Assembly (NCBI GenBank): GCA_035447945.1
Contig: DAOTHZ010000042.1
Span: forward strand, 1-18,118
Direction of reading: 5' to 3'
DNA from: Syntrophomonas_B sp035447945
GTDB lineage: Bacteria; Bacillota; Syntrophomonadia; Syntrophomonadales; Syntrophomonadaceae
Length of the DNA: 18,118 nt
Shown: positions 7,797 to 15,108 of the stretch, in pieces
Layout: every line of letters starts with the position of its first letter
Numbering within the stretch: position 1 is the first letter of the stretch
The notes under the pieces: generated by a model
What the model saw: only the letters and a program-made list of their open reading frames with translations
What the model was told of the DNA's origin: nothing
Database searches by the model: none
Made by a program: the position numbers and the translations under genes

Positions 7797-7842
7797 AAAT
7801 CACCCCGCTTGGTCATAGAGACAAAGCGGGGTGATTTCTTTT
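7797..7842. terminator. Bidirectional terminator between the glucosaminidase and acetate transporter genes
   Basis: A perfect 14-bp stem, AAATCACCCCGCTT (7797-7810) and AAGCGGGGTGATTT (7824-7837), encloses a 13-base loop. The plus strand continues CTTTT. The stem lies between two convergent genes and its A/T ends supply a short T run in both directions. Confidence 0.88.
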
Positions 7843-7862
7843 ACGGGAAAATACACCAAGAA

Positions 7863-8537
7863 TTATTTTTTAAGGGCAGCAGCTTTTTTTGCCAGAGAGC
7901 CAAAGGGTGCCCCCACCGGCAGAACGGTGAAGCCATAATGAGTATTCAGCACCGTAGCTGCTGAACCGTAGAAAGACATAATGGCGATGCCCAGTTCAGA
8001 GAAAGCCGCCAGCATATGCCACGCTTCTCCGCCCCAGCCCAGCGTACTCATGAACAGGCCCAGGAAGAGCAGGTCAATCAGGAAGAAGATAATAAACAAT
8101 ACCTTGTTGGCTCCCATAGCACCGACCGTCATGAACGCCGTAAAGATAAAATACCCCAGAAATGCATATCCCAACTGATGGGGATCAAATCCGGCACCTT
8201 CCCCAATCGTTCCAGTTACCTTCATATACCAGGTCATGCCCACTGCGAACCAGAAAAATCCATATCCACAGAAAGCCGTTGCGCCGAAGGTATTGTCGTG
8301 CTTGTAATCCATCAGGCCAGCCACAAATTGCGCTGCAGCACCGAGGAAAATCGCCCAGGGAATAATGTAGGCTACACCGTCTGTGACTCCCAGCTTTTGG
8401 GTTGAAGCTACCAGGGTTACCATTGCCAGACCCAATAAGCCCAGCGGCGAAGGATTTGCAACCAGGTCCTGCACATGACCTGAAACGCGTACTTCAGAAA
8501 TAGGACCTGCTTTTTCATTTGTGTTGCTCTTTGACAT
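7863..8537 (-). CDS. satP: Acetate uptake transporter, GPR1/FUN34/SatP (YaaH) family
   Basis: An inner-membrane channel/symporter for acetate and related short acids. The hallmark NPSPLGLLG lies at residues 28-36 at the head of the first membrane helix. About six hydrophobic helices follow, including the family-typical YGFFWFAVGMTWYM and FTAFMTVGAMGANKVLFIIFFLID segments. With 224 residues it is slightly longer than E. coli SatP (188), mostly through a polar N-terminal tail. ATG at 8535-8537 is chosen over the in-frame ATG at 8561 because GGGGAGG lies just upstream. It is divergent from the acyl-CoA dehydrogenase gene, which suggests shared use in acetate/acyl-CoA metabolism. The direction of transport (uptake or export of fermentation acetate) cannot be told. 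Confidence 0.93.
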   Translation of the reverse strand: MSKSNTNEKAGPISEVRVSGHVQDLVANPSPLGLLGLAMVTLVASTQKLGVTDGVAYIIPWAIFLGAAAQFVAGLMDYKHDNTFGATAFCGYGFFWFAVGMTWYMKVTGTIGEGAGFDPHQLGYAFLGYFIFTAFMTVGAMGANKVLFIIFFLIDLLFLGLFMSTLGWGGEAWHMLAAFSELGIAIMSFYGSAATVLNTHYGFTVLPVGAPFGSLAKKAAALKK

Positions 8538-8970
8538 AATTTCCTCCCCGTCATTATTCATTGATCAATCTCTCAACCGTTGGGTCGATGATTATGTAAC
8601 AAACGTCAGAAACAATTGCCCTCCTTTCGATAAATATCTATACAAGTTCAACAAATCTTTTAAAAATCCTGTTTTTTGTATAAATGTTTATTTCGGGTGT
8701 TACATCCGGTAATCAACATGATTTCCAAGGCAATATTTTAATCCAATAACATACGCGAAATAAGCAAAATTATCGGAAATTAGGATGATTTAAATTCTAA
8801 TAGGAAAAGAAGGAATTACCTTGTGAACTAGCGAAAAGACACTCAGGGAAAAATACATTTACATTTATTGGGGCAGCAGGAAATTGCGGTTCCGGAATCG
8901 GGGGTGGTAAGGAGCATATTTTGTTCAAACATGATGGGAAAAAAGTAAATCTATTTGAGGAGGTAAAAGA
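8538..8970. promoter_or_regulatory. 433-base divergent control region between satP and the acyl-CoA dehydrogenase gene
   Basis: AT-rich region that must hold both promoters. Visible items: an extra AAGGAGG on the minus strand at 8619-8626, 85-90 bases before the satP start, followed by a 7-codon TTG frame; TTGATCAA near 8558-8565; a TTCCGGAA palindrome at 8890-8897; and the mini-ORF at 8921-8974. No -35/-10 pair is good enough to assign. Confidence 0.5.
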
Positions 8971-8974
8971 GTGA
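8921..8974 (+). CDS. Candidate 17-residue leader peptide overlapping the acyl-CoA dehydrogenase start
   Basis: TTG at 8921 is preceded by TAAGGAG (8908-8914) at a 6-base spacing and opens MFKHDGKKVNLFEEVKE. Its TGA (8972-8974) overlaps the GTG start of the dehydrogenase as GTGA, and the dehydrogenase RBS lies inside it. The arrangement is that of translational coupling or a leader peptide. The length alone could be chance; the combination of RBS, spacing and GTGA overlap is what makes it worth listing. No family is recognised. Confidence 0.35.
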   Translation: MFKHDGKKVNLFEEVKE

Positions 8975-10848
8975 CCGCTAATTTTGCGTATAAGAATACG
9001 CGCGACCTGAAGTTTATTCTCAAAGAGTGGCTGCCTACTGAAGAAGTATTTGCTTACCCACGTTTTGCCGACTATTATTCCAAGGAAGATGTTGACTCTG
9101 TTTTGGATACCTGTCTCAAGATGTCCAAAGAATTGATCGAACCCAGCAACGAGGACGGCAACGCCAATCCCTGCCGATATGACAACGGAAAGGTTGTTAC
9201 ACCTGCCAGCTTTGGCCCGCTGTATAAGATGCTGCAGTCGGAAGGGTGGGGGACCAGCAACATTGATGAGGCGGAAGACGCCATGACATTGCCCACAATT
9301 TTAAGATTTGCGGTTTGGGAACTGTTTTTGGGAGCCAATCCAGCTTTCCTGCCCTATATTATGTTAACCACCGGAGCGGCGGAATTGATTCAAAGTTTTG
9401 CTGCGCCGGACTTGAAGGAAATATTTTTGCCCAAGATGATGGACGGTACCTGGGCCGGAACCATGTGCCTGACGGAATCGACGGCCGGCTCTGACGTGGG
9501 GGATATCTTGTCCAAGGCTTATCCTACCGATGATCCCCGCATCTTTAAAATCAAAGGCAGCAAGATTTTTATCACCGGCGGTGACAACGATTTTACCGAT
9601 AACATTATCCATCTTTATCTGGCCAAGGTGGAAGGGTCGGTCAAAGGAACGAAAGGCATATCTTTGTTTATTGTTCCCAAGTACTGGGTCAACGAGGATG
9701 GCAGCCTCTCAGACAACGATGTTCAGACCACCGGCATTGAGCATAAGCTGGGCCAGTACGGGTCCGTGACAGCATCTCTGAGCATGGGCGAAAACGGCAA
9801 TTGCCGCGGCTGGCTGTTGGGGAAAAACCCGCTGGAGAATGACGGAGTCGGTGAAGGTATGGCGCAGATGTTTGAAATGATGAACGGTGCGCGTATGGAG
9901 ACTGGTCTGGCAGCTTTGGCCTGCACTGCCAATGCCTTTTACAATGCCCGTGACTACTGCCAGGAGAGAATCCAGGGACGATTAATGAGTGATCCCAGGG
10001 GCGATCGGGTCAGCATAATCAGACACGAGGACATCAAAAGGACACTGCTGATGGGCAAAGCTCATATTGAAGCCATGCGGGCCATGATGTATAAAGCTTT
10101 TCTGGCGTTTGATGTGCGCTTTTGTGATCCTGATCCCGAGCAGCGCAAAAAAGCCAATGCATTGGTCGAGATCTCCACGCCATTGTGCAAAGCGTATCCC
10201 AGCGACGAAGCCTGGTGGTTGATCGGGGAAGCGATTCAAGCTTATGGGGGTTATGGTTATTGTGAAGAATACCCGGTCGCGCAAATTGCCAGGGATGTTA
10301 AAATCTATTCCATCTGGGAGGGAACCAATTTTATTCAGGCCATGGATTTGGTCGGACGCAAATGGACCATGGGCAAAGGGGCGGCTTTCGCTGCATTCAT
10401 GCAGGAAATGCGGGATTTTTGTGCGGCCAGCAAACCCAGTGCAGAAGCAGCGGCAACTGGCGAAGCCGGCGCGATGGATCTTAGTCTGAACAAAGAGTTT
10501 GCTATCCTGGAAAAAGCACTGGACGCCTATGGACAAATGCAGATGGCCATCGGTGGCTATTTCAGCAAGAAAGAATTCAGCATGATGCCGTTGTATGCAC
10601 GCCGGATCCTGACGGCCACATCGCAGCTGTATGCAGGCAGATGTATTCTCGATCAGGCTCTGCTGGCGGCAAAGAAAGCCCAGCAAGTAGGACCGGATCA
10701 TTATGACTATCCTTTTTATATTGGCAAGATCCTGTCAGCCAAATATTATGTCCGCAATGTTGTACCCAATGTTTGGACAGTCGCTGATATTGTTAAAGAT
10801 GGTGATAAATCAGCCCTCGATATCCCGCTGGAATCTTTTGCATACTAA
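8971..10848 (+). CDS. Acyl-CoA dehydrogenase, large FadE5/DmdC-like class
   Basis: FAD enzyme that introduces the alpha-beta double bond into an acyl-CoA (beta-oxidation type); cytosolic, passing electrons to ETF. Domains in order: short N-terminal acyl-CoA-DH-associated segment (1-90); N-terminal helical plus middle beta domain with CLTESTAGSDVG (166-177) and KIKGSKIFITGGD; C-terminal helical domain with QAYGGYGYCEEYPVAQIARD and WEGTN, where Glu450 is the likely catalytic base; then the extra C-terminal helical domain (about 475-600) that separates this ~600-residue class from the ~380-residue short enzymes. Length is 625. GTG start with GAGGAGG and a 7-base spacer. No etfAB, thiolase or hydratase gene is adjacent, so chain length and substrate are open. 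It stands alone, ending in a terminator shared with the convergent operon. Confidence 0.94.
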   Translation: MTANFAYKNTRDLKFILKEWLPTEEVFAYPRFADYYSKEDVDSVLDTCLKMSKELIEPSNEDGNANPCRYDNGKVVTPASFGPLYKMLQSEGWGTSNIDEAEDAMTLPTILRFAVWELFLGANPAFLPYIMLTTGAAELIQSFAAPDLKEIFLPKMMDGTWAGTMCLTESTAGSDVGDILSKAYPTDDPRIFKIKGSKIFITGGDNDFTDNIIHLYLAKVEGSVKGTKGISLFIVPKYWVNEDGSLSDNDVQTTGIEHKLGQYGSVTASLSMGENGNCRGWLLGKNPLENDGVGEGMAQMFEMMNGARMETGLAALACTANAFYNARDYCQERIQGRLMSDPRGDRVSIIRHEDIKRTLLMGKAHIEAMRAMMYKAFLAFDVRFCDPDPEQRKKANALVEISTPLCKAYPSDEAWWLIGEAIQAYGGYGYCEEYPVAQIARDVKIYSIWEGTNFIQAMDLVGRKWTMGKGAAFAAFMQEMRDFCAASKPSAEAAATGEAGAMDLSLNKEFAILEKALDAYGQMQMAIGGYFSKKEFSMMPLYARRILTATSQLYAGRCILDQALLAAKKAQQVGPDHYDYPFYIGKILSAKYYVRNVVPNVWTVADIVKDGDKSALDIPLESFAY

Positions 10849-10874
10849 ACGATAAAACAATCACGATAAGATTT

Positions 10875-10910
10875 AACCAGGACTGCCTTCGGCAGTCCTG
10901 GTTAGTTTCT
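10875..10910. terminator. Bidirectional terminator
   Basis: A 13-bp perfect stem AACCAGGACTGCC (10875-10887) and GGCAGTCCTGGTT (10891-10903) with a 3-base TTC loop, followed by AGTTTCT on the plus strand and AAATCTT on the minus strand. It sits between the convergent acyl-CoA dehydrogenase gene and the four-gene minus-strand block. The T runs are modest in both directions. Confidence 0.8.
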
Positions 10911-10917
10911 GGAGAGA

Positions 10918-11154
10918 TTAGCGGGATAACGCCAACAGTGCATACAATTTATATCGTATGGCTGGGAGCAGATCCTCTGTTGCCCCGCTGTTGCCATCAA
11001 CCTCCGCCAGGAAGGCAGTGATGTCCTGATGCAGTTGCGGGGATCCGTGGTGGACCAGAAGCTCATTTATATCTCTCAATGAATCCAGCAGGCTGGCATG
11101 GAACTGGTTTTCGCCGGCGCTGGGCTGACTTTGCCGGGGATATTGATCGTTCAT
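10918..11154 (-). CDS. Uncharacterised 78-residue protein, last gene of the minus-strand block
   Basis: A short, soluble, acidic protein with no signal peptide or membrane segment and no family I recognise. The first 18 residues are polar and probably disordered (Gln/Ser/Pro-rich). Residues 19-78 look helical: SLLDSLRDINELLVHHG, then LHQDITAFLAEVDG and LLPAIRYKLYALLALSR. It starts three bases after the stop of the preceding gene, with AAGGA six bases before the ATG, so it is almost certainly translated from the same mRNA. The spacing and its position at the end of the operon suggest a small accessory subunit of whatever the upstream proteins build; that is inference only. Confidence 0.75.
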   Translation of the reverse strand: MNDQYPRQSQPSAGENQFHASLLDSLRDINELLVHHGSPQLHQDITAFLAEVDGNSGATEDLLPAIRYKLYALLALSR

Positions 11155-11157
11155 GCA

Positions 11158-11765
11158 TCATCCTTCTCTCAGTCTGATATGGGGTACCAATACATCCTGT
11201 ATGTCTCCCACCCGGAAAAGGAACAGATCTCCGTCCTCTTCCTCGATTATGAGTTGCTGGCCTGCCTGTCCTGGCGTATGATCCAACAGGGCCAGGTACG
11301 CGTCGGGAAATGACTCCTCCTGGGTCAACTGGATATGCTCCACCCGCACTTCCAAATCCTTAAACTGCCGACTGAGATTACGGGGAGCCAAAGTCCGGGC
11401 CAACTGATTTTTCATTTCCGTCAACATTTTTTGATAATTGTCCAAGGTGTCTTGAATCTGTGCATATTGCTGCTGTGTTTTCTGAATGTGCTCTGCCTGG
11501 TTGGCCAGATGATCGAGCTGGGTTTCCAGCCAGCCGAACTGGTTGCGCATCTGTGCCAACATGTTGTTCAATTGGCTGTAATCCATAGGGTTGCTCTTAC
11601 TAATATTTTTGAAGGCGGGCCAGGTATCGTGCAAAAAATTCTCCCCTGCCTCCAGGAAAATTGAGAACTCGGGATTGGCTGACTTGCCATGTTGCTTGAT
11701 CAGAACTTGAAGATTCTTTTGTGCTTTGCCCAACAGATCAATCACTTCTTTGAGCGAGGAAGCGT
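11158..11765 (-). CDS. C-terminal part of an uncharacterised 521-residue coiled-coil protein (split by assembly gap)
   Basis: This piece, opening at the gap edge, is the continuation of the gene at 11866-12878. After removal of the Ns and one 55-base copy the two join in frame to exactly 522 codons including the stop. In the joined numbering it covers residues from about 320 to 521. Residues 383-445 (NNMLAQMRNQFGWLE, HLANQAEHIQKTQQQYAQIQDTL, KMLTEMKNQLAR) are a strong coiled-coil candidate. The last 55 residues are of a different, probably beta-containing character (GQQLIIEEEDGDLFLFRVGDI, DVLVPHIRL) and could be a small C-terminal domain. The apparent GTG start at 11745 is an internal valine, not a real start. 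No known family recognised. Confidence 0.8.
11711..11765. repeat. 55-base contig-end overlap, copy 1
   Basis: Identical to 11866-11920 across the N gap. Best explained as the unmerged overlap of two contig ends; see the gap entry. Confidence 0.9.
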
Positions 11766-11865
11766 NNNNNNNNNNNNNNNNNNNNNNNNNNNNNNNNNNN
11801 NNNNNNNNNNNNNNNNNNNNNNNNNNNNNNNNNNNNNNNNNNNNNNNNNNNNNNNNNNNNNNNNN
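11766..11865. other. 100-N assembly gap
   Basis: Exactly 100 Ns, a placeholder length used by scaffolders. The 55 bases before and after are the same, and joining the copies restores the reading frame, so no sequence is probably missing. Confidence 0.95.
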
Positions 11866-11920
11866 AGATTCTTTTGTGCTTTGCCCAACAGATCAATCAC
11901 TTCTTTGAGCGAGGAAGCGT
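11866..11920. repeat. 55-base contig-end overlap, copy 2
   Basis: Same 55 bases as 11711-11765, beginning AGATTCTTTTGTGC and ending GAGGAAGCGT. It encodes the same residues (around ASSLKEVIDLLGKAQKN) in the same frame as copy 1. Confidence 0.9.
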
Positions 11921-12878
11921 CTGCAGAATGGGCATAATTCATTTCCAGCAATAGAGGTTCCGGGCTGCCGTTGCGGCGATTGGATCTTTCCAGCAGGAAA
12001 AGCAGCGCTTGCAGCCAGCTTTCGAAATGATGCACGGCTGCCTGGAGGCCCTTTCGGTCTCTGAGCTTGATGTTGAGCGCCAACAGTTCCGTGTATATCA
12101 TCAACTGGGGCCGCAGGTCCTGGCGGTACCATTCATGCAATGCGGGAGAATATTTTTTATTGTTTAATTGGTGCTCGGTTTTATTAAGTTCTGCCAACCA
12201 CATTGCCCAATCATCGGCGCGCTTATCATCATTGCCGGAGATTTTACCCACCAGCGCGGCAAACAATTCCAGGTTGATCAGCAATCGTTTATAATCCCTT
12301 CCCCAAGTGCTGCTGTCCGGGTCCCAACTGTTCCAAAGATTTTTCAAAATCGATTGAAACGGATAAACCTTCATGCTTTTTATGAGTTCTTTTTCGGTGC
12401 TTAGGGTTTGACCTGTGTGGAGCAAGTCGAGGCACGCTGCCAGCACCGTTTCGGTTTCTTTAAGAGCATATATCAGTTCCAGCAACAACTGCGCTTGATT
12501 GCGTTCGAGTGCAAAATGGAGATGGTTAATCTGTTCCTGGTTGTCTTTGAGCAAGTGCAGAGCGTTTTTCACCTGGTTATAAATTTGCGCGGAACGTTTT
12601 AGGTTTTTGATAATATCTTCCCGTAAAGCTGATTCATCACGGGCGATCCCATAAAGCCTTTTTATCTCCGCTTCCCATTGGGCTCGGTAGAGGGGGATGA
12701 ATTGTTCATGAAAGCGCTGGTAATAATAGTTGTTTAAATCCAGGATAAACTCATCCACAGTATTCACATCAACACCCGGCAGACATTGACTCTGGATTTG
12801 CAGTTCGTCCTTGATCTGACGCAAAAAAGATGAGAGTTCAAGCATATTCTCGCGTACCTCTGGTTCCGGCAGATGCAT
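11866..12878 (-). CDS. N-terminal part of the uncharacterised 521-residue protein (split by assembly gap)
   Basis: Residues 1-337 of the reconstructed 521-residue protein. Soluble, almost entirely alpha-helical by composition, rich in Leu, Glu, Lys and Gln; no signal peptide, membrane segment, nucleotide-binding motif or catalytic signature is visible. Tracts such as QIYNQVKNALHLLKDNQEQ and FALERNQAQLLLELIYALKE suggest long paired helices, as in scaffold or adaptor proteins. The ATG abuts the stop of the upstream gene directly (TAAATG), with GGGGGTG seven bases upstream, so it is translationally coupled to that gene. I do not recognise the family. The frame runs without a stop into the gap and continues in 11158-11765. 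Confidence 0.82.
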
Positions 12879-14333
12879 TTATTTCACCCCCAAAAATGAA
12901 CCCAGCAACAATTGCTGGAGAATAGGATTGTTTTCATTCTTGAACCGCTCAGTTTGCTGTTGATATAGCTCCCGGATGGAGCCTCGGGTGTATTGGCTGG
13001 CGATTAACCACAGTCGGTCTGCTTCCTTTTGTTGTTCATCTTCGACTGACGCAGACAACTGTTCATAAATCGACTGATTCAAAAAGGAGGCAGCCGGGAA
13101 CCATTGGAAAAGCGACAAATGGTTCTGCAGGAGTTTTCCCGCCCAGGACCTGGTCGGGACAATTTTGCGGTGACGGGCCCCAAAAAGCAGGAGTCTCATG
13201 TTGGTCAGGGCACGATGGGGCATGGCGGTCAAGTCCCGGTCAATCTCCGCCAACAGACTGGCTACAGTGGGTTCATCCGCAACCGCATGGTCTATCAGGG
13301 AGCTGACCCATTGAATAACTTCATTCAACCCATGTTGTCTGCAGATATGAGCCAGCTCGATCATGGTATATTCCGGATTGCTGTCATGACTGGTCTGCAG
13401 ACTCTGATACAGATGCAGATAAGCCTGGGCATTTTTATCAGCCGGGATTTCCGGATAATAGCGATGATACAAGGATGCACTGTAGCGATAAGGCATAGCG
13501 TTGCTGATTAAAGCATACAATGACAGGGATTTGGCCAGATTGCGGCTGATGGCTTTAAACAAGAGGGCATCATCTTCAACAGACAGTTCACTGCGGCCGG
13601 TTGTCCATTGCTGATAGACAAAATGCTGTAAAGCCAAACATTCCTCCAACATGCCCAGCATGAAAAGCTGTTCTGCGCTCTCCAGATCGTAGCCCAGTGC
13701 CAGGAAAAGGTTTTCCCGGTGATCAATCGGCGGTGTCGCCAAGCGTTGCACGGTTTGTTTAAGCAGCGCCGTTTTGTCTCCGAAAAGGGTTGGACAAGAC
13801 GGTGTGGGCCGGTATAAAAGTCCGTAATGGCTCTGGGTGCGTTGCTGATGATGTTGTGCGTTCTTGTCTTTCAGCATGGTGCGCAAGCTTTGGTTGGCCG
13901 TCCGGTCCAGTAAATATTTACAGTGCTCCTCCTCCAGGTTGGCCAAAATTTCCTGGTACTCCTGGGCAAAGTCCTCGCGGTAAAGACTTATTAAAAACTG
14001 CAAACGCTGGGAAGAAGGCTTTTCCGCAGTGATGATGCGGGGCAGAAATCGCAAAAATGCCTGGTACAGAGGCAACGGACCCTGCAACAGTTGATTTTGC
14101 ACAGTCTGACTGTCCATATTATAGAAAAGAATTTGCAGAAAGGCGGTTCGATGCCCACCATAGGCCAGACCCAGGCGGAGAAAATCGTACTGCTCTTTGC
14201 TCTCAATGGCAAGTTCGCGATATTCGCAGCGGGCTTGCCGCAATTCTTTTCGCAATTGGACTTCTTCCTGCCAGAAGGTGAAAAGATCATCCCGTGGCAA
14301 TTCCTTCCAACGTTGCAAGATGTTTCGCATCAT
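12879..14333 (-). CDS. Uncharacterised 484-residue helical protein
   Basis: Soluble, no signal peptide or membrane helix, and no catalytic motif I can identify. Nearly all of it appears helical. The first 60 residues are highly charged (WKELPRDDLFTFWQEEV, LRKELRQARCEYREL). Residues around 205-270 (LFLALGYDLESAEQLFMLGMLEECLALQHFVYQQW) and 320-400 resemble stacked helix pairs of the TPR/HEAT kind, though I cannot fit a repeat consensus. Start: ATG-ATG at 14333/14330 after GGGGAG; the second ATG has the better 7-base spacing. It follows the 240-codon gene by 13 bases and abuts the next gene. Its size and lack of active-site motifs suggest a structural or adaptor role; function unknown. Confidence 0.85.
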   Translation of the reverse strand: MMRNILQRWKELPRDDLFTFWQEEVQLRKELRQARCEYRELAIESKEQYDFLRLGLAYGGHRTAFLQILFYNMDSQTVQNQLLQGPLPLYQAFLRFLPRIITAEKPSSQRLQFLISLYREDFAQEYQEILANLEEEHCKYLLDRTANQSLRTMLKDKNAQHHQQRTQSHYGLLYRPTPSCPTLFGDKTALLKQTVQRLATPPIDHRENLFLALGYDLESAEQLFMLGMLEECLALQHFVYQQWTTGRSELSVEDDALLFKAISRNLAKSLSLYALISNAMPYRYSASLYHRYYPEIPADKNAQAYLHLYQSLQTSHDSNPEYTMIELAHICRQHGLNEVIQWVSSLIDHAVADEPTVASLLAEIDRDLTAMPHRALTNMRLLLFGARHRKIVPTRSWAGKLLQNHLSLFQWFPAASFLNQSIYEQLSASVEDEQQKEADRLWLIASQYTRGSIRELYQQQTERFKNENNPILQQLLLGSFLGVK

Positions 14334-14346
14334 TCATCTCCCCGGT

Positions 14347-15069
14347 CTATTTGCCGTAAAGGTCATTATTTAATAATTGACAGGCATTGACCGCTTTTTG
14401 ATAGTGGTTTTCCGTTAAAAAGATATAGTAATAAATGGATTTCTCCTTATTGGTGAAAATACCTCCCAGAAAATCCGGACCCAGTACTTCAATTTTGTCA
14501 GTACTGGATTTGTTGCCGCGCAGATAACGGTAACTTTGAACCCGGCTGACAAAATCATAACGGCCGATTCTTTCAAAATGACTCTTTAGTCCCAGTTCTT
14601 TATAAGAATTACCTTTTTCATATTTGTAAACCACTTCCCTTTGTCGGGGCGCGGGCAGACCGTAATCGGGCTGAACCCTGCCCACCAGCAATTCCAGCAG
14701 GGAGGTGATTGCCAAAGGGTCGATGGTTGAACCATAGCTGTAGTGCAAATAGTCATGCAAAAAAGGAGGAAATTCCTCCAACCCCAGCAAGGCTTGGGGA
14801 TGTTTGGCAAGGAAATCCGGATTTTGTACCAGATAATCATAAAAATCATCCCGCCCATAACGAAAAAGAGGCAGACAATGACCGTATTCCCGATACAAAA
14901 CCTGTTCATAGGAATCGTAAAAAGAACGGTAGTTTTCAAATGATTTACGGCGCAATCTCCGGGCATAAGCCAAAAGCTGGCGCAACTCAGCCTCATCCAA
15001 TCGAATGTGCCGGGCCAATTTGTCAGTTATGATGTTGATTGTTTCCGGAGCGTTAGCCGCGATGCCCAT
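14347..15069 (-). CDS. Uncharacterised 240-residue protein, first of the four-gene unknown block
   Basis: Soluble, with no signal peptide or membrane segment. Residues 1-60 are helical and basic (DEAELRQLLAYARRLRRKSFENYRSFYDSYEQVLY). The rest is unusually rich in aromatic residues, above all Tyr (for example LFRYGRDDFYDYLVQ, FLHDYLHYSYGS, SIYYYIFLTENHYQK), ending in a probable alpha/beta module with VLGPDFLGGIFTNKE. I do not recognise the family. ATG at 15069 has only a moderate ribosome site (AAGGG, 8 bases upstream). It begins 39 bases after the stop of the PdaA-like gene with no terminator between, so co-transcription is likely. No nucleotide-binding or catalytic signature is apparent. Confidence 0.83.
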   Translation of the reverse strand: MGIAANAPETINIITDKLARHIRLDEAELRQLLAYARRLRRKSFENYRSFYDSYEQVLYREYGHCLPLFRYGRDDFYDYLVQNPDFLAKHPQALLGLEEFPPFLHDYLHYSYGSTIDPLAITSLLELLVGRVQPDYGLPAPRQREVVYKYEKGNSYKELGLKSHFERIGRYDFVSRVQSYRYLRGNKSSTDKIEVLGPDFLGGIFTNKEKSIYYYIFLTENHYQKAVNACQLLNNDLYGK

Positions 15070-15108
15070 TGGTCTTGCCCTTGTTCCTCTCTGCTGAAAA
15101 TTGGAGAT

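Noticed and set aside
8870..8890. Possible sigma-54 promoter (GGGGC...TTGC)
   Set aside because: The GG and GC elements are not at the required ten-base separation.
9982..10701. 239-codon minus-strand frame inside the acyl-CoA dehydrogenase gene
   Set aside because: Shadow frame; the plus strand carries the family motifs.
11158..11745. Independent 195-codon gene starting at GTG 11745
   Set aside because: This GTG is an internal valine of the reconstructed 521-residue protein; the separate gene is created by the gap.
11711..11920. Real tandem 55-base duplication inside the gene
   Set aside because: It flanks exactly 100 Ns, and merging restores an intact frame, so a contig overlap is simpler.
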